This document shows, piece by piece, positions 38,801-49,800 of a stretch of DNA of 64,000 nt. Numbering within the stretch: the stretch's first letter is position 1; each line of letters begins with the position of its first letter. Below the pieces are notes generated by a model. The model was not told the DNA's origin, did not search any database, and saw nothing but the letters and a program-made list of their open reading frames with translations. The DNA is from Synanceia verrucosa (Eukaryota; Chordata; Actinopteri; Perciformes; Synanceiidae). Where the stretch lies: contig CM056562.1 in assembly GCA_029721515.1 (NCBI GenBank), positions 16,623,335-16,687,334 of the forward strand. The letters run 5' to 3'. The position numbers and the translations under genes were made by a program.

Positions 38801-41800
38801 CTGAGGGCAGGGGCATTAGTCATGTAATATCCCTTCTACAGGTTAATTTTATTCACACAGGAACTTAAGACCATATTCCTTCTAAGGATTCGAAATGATC
38901 TGTCTGAAATGCTAAAATAAAAATTCATATAACAGCTCTGTGTGCAAGTCTAAGTGTAAATTGATCTTGCCTATATATCCACATTAAAATACAACTTTAT
39001 TATCTGCTAAAATGTCTTTAACTTATCATGAAGCATATCAAATAGTAAAACCTAAAATTGTTCTTTACTTCATTCTTGTTCCTTAGAAAATATATAGATT
39101 ACTCAGTTTAGTCAATCGCTTTAAACATTTTACTGCCTTTAATTATTAAATGCCGTTTATACACATACATTATTAAATAAGCTACAATACAACCTAATAC
39201 AATATGAACTCTATAATCCAGAGTGAATTGCAAATAAATATGAGGCTGAATTGAATTAAACCTTCACAACTGGATGAAGTACCATACATTGAAGCCCTGA
39301 GAATCCCTTCACAGTAGCTATACTGTATTAATACTATATATTATGGGCATGTACTGAGTTCATGAAAGTCCATTAAATATCCACCAGAGGGCAGACATGG
39401 CTAGGATAAGTGTCTGTGCATCAGGAGAGGCAGTGGTTACAATAGTTCAGGTACAATGGGATGTTAAATGACAGGAATATTTCCTGTTCGTCTTTACCTT
39501 GAACTCTCCCACCACAGAGGGATCATTCTCTTCATCTTCAGTCTTTCCACGCTGGAGTTTGAAAGTGCTGCAGAAATCAGTGAGTCCCTCGAACTGTTCA
39601 ACTTCCTCTAGTGCACTGTTAAATACCTGAAAAACAAACAATAATCCACATCAAATATATATATATACATATGTATATATGTATACGTATGTATGTATGT
39701 GTTTATTTCTGCTGCATATGTCAAACCTTCATTTGTCAAACATTCATTTCTTGTTGTTTTTTATTTATAGGACGAGTGCATTTCCCAAATGTTTGACTGC
39801 CAGCATATGACATAAATACATCTCTCTGTTTTGGCTATATACCTATCAGCAGGATCAAGACCAAAGACTATCTGGTCACAGTTGGCTTGCTGTAGCTTGT
39901 AAAGCAGACACAAACAAGAAATCAGGAAAAGATTAAATCACTGAATGTGTTTTCGCTGCAACATGTTCTTACCTGCAATATATCGTATCCCTTTTTCAGG
40001 TAAGGCCCACACTTTTCCTGCTCTCCAGTGGAGGCATAGAACTTACTCCACCAGTCTACTGCTTCCTGCTCCTACACAACAGGAAGTAATGAGTATTAGT
40101 ATTTTTAAAAGAACAGAATAGAATAGAATAGAATGTGAAAAAACATATCTCACCATTTCTGGTTGAAGCTGCAAGGTGGGAAATAAACAGAGCATACTAA
40201 TCAGTAAGATGAAATAGATGTGAAAGTATTGTCTTCCACGTTTTATGAATGCATTATTATTACTTACTTCAGGTTTCATGACAGGTCTCTCCTCAATGTC
40301 TATGACAACATCTCCATGGGCAGCAGCTATCATGGCCCCTGCGAAGTCAATGGAAACAGGATGCAATGAGCTTCTACTGTATAGAGTTGATTGTGTCTCC
40401 AACTCCATATCTGTGTGCATACCTCTAGCAGACATGCAGACTTCACTGTTGATGCGATACGGATCGCAGCGGAACCCCTCAAGGCAATCGATGCTGCATT
40501 GACCCACTACTGGTTTCCTACCGAATGGCCGGTGATCGATTACCTTCAGAACAATGGGAGGGGTGTACATCTCCTCTTTGGGAAGAGGCTAAAGTGAGAA
40601 AATAACTTGAAAAGTCAAGACGTGAAACACTTGCAGGTGGTTTGAATATTTATTCTTGAAAATCAGAGGGGTTTTTACCACTTTGAGCAGCAGCACAGAT
40701 CCAGGGAAGTTGGGGTTCTTCTTGAAGTTCTTGATTACAGCGGTTTGAACAATCTCACCACCGCACTCCACTATCAAACTAGGGGAGGAAACTGTGGCCA
40801 ACTGGTAGGTCTTCATGTTCCTCAAGCCCCAAGTCAGGATCTGGGATCAAACAAACATATTAAAATTAAACAAACCTAGCATGGGCAGGATTAAAGGACT
40901 AGCTTGGTGGCAGGAGATAGGTGAAAGGGATGAAAAAATGCAACCATGATAGAAATTAGGGTTGGGCTGATCTTGTTGGATCATGTAATATGTGTGCAGG
41001 GAATTTATAGAGTCTGGCTAAGGAGCAGGATGATATGATGTTGTACCTCAATTCCAGTGAGCTGCACCACAGGCCTGATTCCCTGAGGAACCATGTAGAG
41101 CTCCCCCCGGCGAGGAGGCACCAGGGGCAGATCTCCATCATTCCCCTGGAGGACAAAACACAGCGTCACCTCCTGAGTTCAGTTTCATAGTTAAAATACC
41201 AGTATGTTACTTTCATTGGTGTCTTTGTGACCTTGTCCTTCAGTAGGAGCTCCGCAGCCAGCAGTATCTCCCCAGCATTGCAACCTTTTTTAGTGACTGG
41301 AAACCACAGCAGCTTAGGGCTGACAGCCGCACTGGGGTTCAGTTTGACTACTGGAGGGCACACACAGCGACCCAGGGGTTCATCATGGCCCTTGTAAATG
41401 AAGCACAACAGTAAACAGAGATTTAGCAAAGCCCTAAATCTGCAATGTCATTTGCTCTGGTAAATTAAATAAACAACATACTATTTGATCACTGTCGCAC
41501 AGCTCCAACACAACATCAGGAGGGTTGCGGGCAATAGTTTGTGGGTCTCCGTGGATTTCAATGTTGTCAAAGATGAGAGTCTGATCCCATGTGGGGTTCA
41601 GAGTGGACCTGATCACTTCTGTGGTCTTACTCACATGGAGAAATGACACATGGGCATAGGGATCTGGAGAGGACCACAAGTGATATTTTGATGTAAATAT
41701 GAGACAGAATTCGTGAACCTGTGATGTTTTATGTCATTTTTACTTTGGCAAGTATAGATCTTGAGTAAATTTTATTTATTCCCCTTGTTCAGACTTCTAC

Positions 41801-43849
41801 ATGTACATTATTTTTACCTGAAAAGCTGTCTTTGTCCATGGCACAAAGATTTCTCGCCTGATACACATACACCCTCAGATGGTAAAGGTAGGACCCTGAA
41901 GGGGGATAACATTCATTAGTGTGTTCAGCTATAGACTGTGTTTACAGAGTGCTTGATTCAGGGTTATCTTGCATCTGGAAGTTTAAAAAAAAACAATGAG
42001 GGATTATCTTTATCTGACCCAAATACTTACGGCTAAAGTGGCAGGAAACAGTGGGTGTGTTGGCACCAAATAGCTTGGCTGCATCCGTTTTACTGGCCTT
42101 CTCGTCAACATCAACCCCCTGTTAACACAATGCAGGGGCTTGTTCTCAAAAGCACAACATTTAAAACAATCTGAAGAGCAGATTGCCAGAGTTATTTGCT
42201 AACATCTGACAGGAACACATGCAGGAGAATAATTAGAAGATATGACTCAGGTGGCACAAAGTAACAAAGTAGCTTCAGTAAGACTCACTAATGCCCCTTC
42301 CAGCCTGAAGATAACAGAAGACCCGATGCAGTCTGCTGGGACCATCTTTCTTCTCCAGCGGCGGCGGCGGAACGTGTCAGAGGAGCGTTCCTTACGGTGG
42401 AACTTCCAGCCAATCAGGGAAGAGTATTCCCAGCCTTCTCCTGATTCTTGCCTCTGTGAGACAGACAAAGAAAGAATAAGAAACTGCCCTCATAGATGTG
42501 TTTTTCATCTACCTTTACCTCTTCCTCACCTCAGTAACAGCCCTGTTATCAGATGTCTTCCTTCTTGGCCTTATGAGTCTCTTCCTGCGATGGATATGAT
42601 ACATTTTCTCTGCTGCAACCCAGGATTTGGGCTTATCATCTGGAGGAATGGTAACTCCGTACTCCCAACCTGCCACCAAAAGACACACAGGCCACGTTAA
42701 CAACGCGCAACAATGACAACGAAGAGAAAACGTTTCGGTTGAAGTGTTCATGTCACCTTTCTCATCGACAGCCTTGTTGCTGTCAAAGCTCCATTTGTCC
42801 TTCCAGCTCCATCCAGGTGGACACTCAAACTTTTCTGGGCTTTGAACCTTTTCTCCATTCTAGACAACACAGAGCCTCTGTCATTCACTTATGTGATGCA
42901 TAAACACAAAATAATTGATTACTATTTAATTTCTAATGTAAATATTTTTACTCTGAATGCTAAACCCACATTAACTCATTTCTGTAGCTACTTTCTGTGG
43001 CCAGATGAAATCCAATATTCTCTCTACTGACTCGATTTTGCTCTTCTCCAATTTCTTAAGGGAAAGGTCTGGTTCTTTAGTCGCTGAATGTTCCCTAAAT
43101 GACACCAACAGATTTTTGTCTTGTTCATCGTCACCCACATTTTTCACAAAAATGAAATGTGTGTGGGCACAGCACGTCGTACCACATCTGTGAAGGGCTC
43201 TGCAGCGGGCTTCCACTCCCCACCAGGGAATCGTGTTTCATTCACAAACACTTCATCTGTGAACTCTGTGTGACCCGCGTCTGCTTCTGTCAGCAGGCTG
43301 TAAGGAACATGAGCAAGGCACAAAGGTTGTTGTGAGAGGGAGACCTCCTGAAAATAAAACACTGGCTTATTCCGAAATTCCTTTTCATTTCCTGTGATTG
43401 TGTTCACGACATGGCTGAGGCAAGCAATGATTGATGATGAAATATGAACAGGATTGTGGAGCCTGTTCTACCGCACAGTGATAGCAGGATATTTGTACTT
43501 GAGACTATACTATGAATCACAAATGCTGTATGCTTTTAAGATTCTTCTTTTCACTTTGGGCCTTTATTTCACAGAGATAGATTCCTGGGAGCCCTGCCTT
43601 TTGTGCACTCTCATTTGATAAAGTGAGTTTCTTAAACTCACCTTCGATCGGGGTCAACAAACCAATCTTTATCCCAGTCCCATCCACTTGGTGGCAGAAA
43701 GCGTTCCCGTTTGAGTTTCACCTTTCCAGTCATATCTGAGAACTTATGGCGACCGACGAGGCCTGTAGTTCCCCACTTCCCTAAAACATGGGCCTGGTTC
43801 TCATACTACAGGAAGAAATCCAGAGATAACTGAAATCAGGTGAAATGTG

Positions 43850-43882
<33 letters not shown>

Positions 43883-46800
43883 AGCCAGTTTTTGTAGCTG
43901 CTGTACCATTTCAGCGTACACATTGAAGTTTCCCTCTGAGAAGCTGTTGAACTTCTTCTCATGGGCAGAGAGGCCGAGCCACATGTTGACCCGCAGCTGC
44001 ACAGGGACTTTCACACCTTTGTTTTTGTCCATGGGGTACTGAAAAATGAAAAATATGACTCTTTCTGAAATAGCACAGTAAAACATGTAATTCTAATAGT
44101 GTTACTCTATGTTGGCTAGCTGTATACCTGCATGAAAATGGTCTGGGTCTGTCCACAGTGCTTGCCACACGCCTGTTCGCTAAAGTTGGAGAAAAGGATC
44201 TGGTTTGCTGGGACTCGAGCAAAAGCCACCCGCTTCTCCCCTCTTAACATCCAGAAGATCACATCTGGCATGCTGTTCTGAGGCTGGTGGAGACAGACAT
44301 GTTTACAAGTTTCAGTGATGTCTTTTTTTTGCTATATAACATTTTTGGAAGGGCTTTTGCTGACCTCTTCTGCCAGCTGCTTGAGTCTGTCCAACCAGTC
44401 CTCAATGTCACCAACAGTCGCCTTGACATCTGTAGCCTCCACTCTCATGATGTTGGCCATCTCTCTGATACTGTTCACAGCAGCATCACGTAGGTTTTTC
44501 AACTGGAGATCCAGTTCAGTCACACTGGGCTGGCTGTCCAGCACTGGGAGCTGGAAACTGTCATCACAATAAGAGAACTCAACCCAAACAACCACCTGCT
44601 AATGTACCGCAGGTCCAGTGCAGGACCTGTCTGGTCCTGTCTTACCTATTCAGGTCCTCAATCATGTGGTTGATGAGTTTGAGCCAAATCTCTGCCAGAC
44701 GTGTTTCAGACACTTTGGCTAAGATGGCTGTTTTTAAAGATGTGAGGTGGGACTCCTAAAACAAAGACAGCTAATGTGAGAATACTGAGCAGTGCTGCTT
44801 GTGCAGTCTTGTACAAGATGTGACACTGTGACGTATTCTCACCAGTCTCTCAGCGATGAAGAGGAGGATGTTGACAGCGTCCAGACGGTGGCTGATGTCT
44901 TCCCAGTATGAAGTGAGAATCACTACGGGCTTAGTATCAGCCCAGGGCAGGTAATAGTAGTGATTACCTGTGGGATGGAAAATAAATATATCCCGTCATT
45001 TTAAACACAAGTTGTGGAGTCAATATTTGGTGTCCGTGACCCAATAAACACAGCTGAAGAACTGTCTACAGCTTTAATTATATATATTCACATTTGGTTA
45101 TACTGATGTGATGTTTTTCTGCTTCTACTTCATACTACTTTGTTTACTTAAGTGACCGGTTCTTACATCTATAGGCCTGTACTGTAATGTTGCTGAAAAA
45201 TCGATCTATCTATCTATCTATATACATGCAGATTTTTCATACCATCGAACACAGCAAAGCTGTACTGGGTGGTGGACGACAGGGGCTTGCAGGTAGAGTC
45301 CAGCTTGTTACCATAGTTACCAATGCTGACCTCAAACTGGATGGGCTCACCCGGCTCTTGGAGCATGCACGCACTGTGGAACACGGCGCACAGAGAGAAC
45401 TTCCTCCTCCGCTGGTATTTCTGCAGTCAGTGATAAAAAGATGTGGCAGTGTTAGGATGGGATTATTTTTTGTCTCTCATCGACTAGAATCCCCCTTCTG
45501 CTGCAAAAACACTGTCAACAAAAGAAGCAGCAGGCAATTTACATTGTGTCACATAATTATAGAAGCAGTTAGTTAGAGTAAGCAGTATACACAATATGTA
45601 CCTGTGCCACCAAGATGTCATCACTGGATATGTCATCCATGTTCTTTTCCACCTTTCCATCCAGCTGCGTGGACAGCTCGACAAGGACCCTCCCCCTGTA
45701 TGCAACCCCTTCACCCTGCACCGGATTAAAATCATGCAGATGAAACATCCCAATGTGTGGTAAGTCTACAGATCTACAGAAACTGGGCTGATGTGGTCGT
45801 CTCACCTTGCCAAGGTTGAGGTCATCGTATGGGTCAGGAAGGCCAGTAAATTCTCTTGGGCTACCGTACAGGTTGACATAACAAGGCCCAAAAGCTGGGA
45901 GAAAACCAACCTCTGATGCTGCGGTGCTCACTGTAACACAAAATATATGGTATAGTACAGTATAGTACTTCTACACAAAGAGGAGCAGAGTCAGTCAGCT
46001 TCAAAGCAACATCATGACCATTTCTTCCATACACTGCGCTGCAGTGTGTTTCTGCAGTATCAAAATGTAAAACACCGACATTGCAAAAGTAAAGATTACC
46101 TTCAATCTCTCCACCGGAGGAAGACATTTTGCTCAGATTTAAAAACGCTGTTCCGATGGCATCATCCTTGGTGAGACGATCCCTGACAAGAGTAAACTGG
46201 CAGTCAAATGCTACCCGTGACATTGTTTGACATGTGCAGCTGTGTATGAATGAATGTACTCTGTTCTTACCAGTCATACACAGTCAACTTTATGCATTCA
46301 CACATGGATGGAAACTACAGAGGCAGACGGAGGCAAGTGTTGATTTGGAAATTGGAATCAAGCCCATGAGATACTTTCTTAATGTGCATCTTTCTTACCT
46401 TGACTTGGAGATTGATAAGCTGATTCCACTCTGGATTTGCATTTCTCTCAATGATTTTGGTGCACAGCTAAAATGAAAGCCATTACATATATTTTTTTAC
46501 AGTGATTTAAAAAAAATCTTGTTTCTTTTAAGTTAAACATGAGCTACCTTCTTGCCAGCAAAGCTGACTTCCACATATGGATCCACCAAGTTTTTCCTGT
46601 TTCCATCTCCTCCAAAGACCTGTTTTACCGTCTGAATAAAAGCATCATCCACTGCAATATAAAGTAGGTTCCAGTTATGTTTTCAAAGAGATTTGACTGC
46701 ATTTAAAAATGGTTGAGGAAACTTTTGGGTCACTTACTCTGTGGCATATCCTCGGCTCGGTACACTTTGAGGCTGAGTGTGGCACACCGCATTGTGACAC

Positions 46801-49800
46801 CAGCTGGAACCAAAAGATTGCTTTCTATGTTATCCTGCTCCTCATTTATGTCTCTCCTCTCAGTCTGGAGGCGAGGAAGAGAAGTCTGTCATGGACTTTT
46901 TCAAACATGACCAGTACTCTGTGCTACTCTAGTACTCTAGTAGTAAGAAACCTAAAGGTAAGACAGAAGGTACACACACACCGGTGGCTCATCTCCAGTA
47001 CCAACAACGATGATGCTGACTTTCAGGTAACCTCTGGCCCCTGAGCTAGAGTCATCAGGATCACTCAGGAGGAGCCATTTCCTCATCATGGCATGACCTG
47101 GACATGGGACAGTATTCAACAAGTTAAACCACCTACAATATAATAAAGAATTCCATTTCATTCCATATTTTTCCTAACTTCAACAGTCCCTCTCGCTCCT
47201 TCCCTCTTTCACTCCCTCATAACTATTTTTTTTATCCTGTATAAACAGACAATAGTAATGTTTTCAATTTTCTTTTTTACTTGTTTTCCATTCTTATCCA
47301 GACCTGGAAATCTACTAAAATGAAATCAAATCCATACTTTTACATACTGTGTAGGAATACAGATGTTGTATTATATAAAACAAATCTAAAATCACAAACA
47401 GAGGATGTATTTTTCATTTTTTATACTGACCTTGTTCATCATAGATGTAGCCAACATCCAGCTGGAAAAGAAGGAAAAAAAATAATCATTGGAAAATTTG
47501 AAATCCGTCAATTTGCTGGCAATAAATGTCACAAATCTGCAAACTCCTGAAATGAAAGCAGAGATACCTTGAACTCTCCAATTAGACTATCAGTTCTGAG
47601 GGAGAAGGAGTCATAAACCTGTCAAGAAAAACACAGATTCAGAAGATGAACTGTAGAAAGTCTTCTGTATTTTTAAAGGCAAATGCGTTAAAAGGACTTT
47701 TCTACGTACCCGAAGAGTAATGCTCTCATCAAATAGTTCTGAGGGGAGCATGTTAACGTTGTAGAAGAACATCTGAGGGACAGAAATAAGTCATAAATGA
47801 ATGAGTATGCCCCATACATACTGTTATCACTGATTAAAGAGACAACAAGATGATATGTATGATTTTTTTGTGGACTAATTACCTCATCGAAAAATGGGTT
47901 ATTTCCTCTTCTAATTCTGGTCCTGTGGGTCTGCCCGCATACATTCACCTTAACCACTGGCTTGATGTTGTTACCAGGCAGCTGCCGACCCTCAATGACC
48001 CGAATACGAATCTGAACATCGCAAGCAACAGAAAGGCAATTTATCTGAGTCCTTTTTGAAAAGACACCGTTGAGACGTTTGGATTGACAGACACAAACTT
48101 ATTCACTTACTCAAACTTATTATTCAAATCCATTTCCAGATCATTTAAGAGAACAAATACATGTTCCCCAGAGAAAGTCACACATGAAATTGCTTGGAAT
48201 TGCCCTAGAAAGTCACCTGTGATTGTGACTGTGGGCTTTGATGTATATTTGCAGTGGTAAAGTCTGCTGTCATTCATGTGATTAATTATAAGAATTCCAC
48301 CCTAACCTGGCATTTGTGATTATTCAGGAAGACAACAATCAAAAGTCAAACAATACCTGGAAGTCCTGAGGTTTATTGGCCAAAGTCCTGTGCCTCTTAC
48401 GTCTCAGACGGACATGCTTGTGGCCAGCTTTCTCAGGCTGGTTTGGTGAGGTGGGAGCTCCTGGGCTTCCACTTTGACCTCCTCCCTCCATGTCTGCCTC
48501 ACCTTCATCACTGCTGCCTGTGGGGTAAATCCACAATGATCCAAATGCTCTGAATTCCAAAAACACGGTCTTATGGTAGAAAAACTGATGTCCCTGCTAA
48601 CTTCTTAAAAACATGGCAGACACCATGCATCCATTTTCTACTGCTTATCCTCATAGGGTCGCAGGGGGGCTGGAGCCTATCCCAGCTGTCTTAGGCTGAA
48701 AGGCAGGGTACAAGTCTGCACCTTATCGCAGGGTACATATAGACAGACATTCACACCTACGGGCAATTTAAATTAGTCGACAGTGCTAACCACTACACCA
48801 CCGTGCTGTCCCATGGCAGATACTTGTTACAAAAAATGTGGTTGACATGTTAATAATCTGAGTTTCTTTCTATCAGGAAGTGCCTCAAAACAATCCCTTA
48901 TCTGTTGCCGAGATGTTTTTTTATTTGTTTTTATTTTATCATGTTTTTATTTATTATTTTTGTGACTTAATTAGGGTAAGGATGACATGCAGCAAAGGGC
49001 CACAGACCTGATTTGAAACTGGGTTGCTGATCATCCATTTCCCATTTTTACATCTTTTTTTGAGTTGATTGATTGATGTTTGTAGTGTAGTGGTTAGCAT
49101 GGTCGCCTCACAGCAAAAAGGTACCGGGTTTGATTCCTGGCCTGGGGGCCTTTCTGTGTGGATTTTGCATGTTCTCCCTGTGTCTGTGTGGGTTCTCTCC
49201 GAGTACTCCGGCTTCCTCCCACCATCCAAAAACATGCATGGGGATTAAGTTAATTGGCTAATTTAAATTGCCCGTAGGTGTGAATGTGAGTGTGAATGGT
49301 TGTCTGTCTCTATGTGTCTTGTGATGAACTGGAGACTTGTCCAGGGTGTACCCTGCCTTTCACCCTAAGATAACTGGGATAGGCTCCAGCCGCCCCGCGA
49401 CCCTATGAGAGGATAAGCGGTAGAAAATGGATGATTGATGTTTGTCTTTGTGGAAATTACTAACATGAATTACCGTAAAGTTGAGCAATGTATTTTTTTT
49501 TAGATTTTTGAAAGAGAACAAAAAAAAAATCAAACACTTCCCTCTTGTTTCTGTCTACTTACCAGTATCCACATGAGACGTGTGTCCATCAGCCTGATCA
49601 TTTTGGTTTCGGGCAGTGTTGGCAGGTGGCTCATGCCCAATAAGCAAATTTATGGTTGCCTGAAAAAAGTAAATGTCTTCAATTAGCAATATCAGCTCTA
49701 CTACACTGTTCAACACCAAATACATACACAATCATTTGATTCAGTAAATTCAACTACTTCCTGTGGATCTACTGTATACAGACAGTAAGAACCATGCACT

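Larger units (their letters stand above)
48518..49562. other. Ferlin intron 5 with two inverted interspersed repeats
   Basis: About 1 kb. It is dominated by two copies of the inverted-end repeat in opposite orientation (48628-48815 and 49084-49434), separated by about 270 bp of A/T-rich sequence. Confidence 0.75.

Noticed and set aside
42242..42700. 152-codon plus-strand frame
   Set aside because: Antisense shadow of two DysF exons of the ferlin.
45187..45576. 129-codon plus-strand frame
   Set aside because: Antisense shadow of ferlin exon 19 plus a TCTA repeat.
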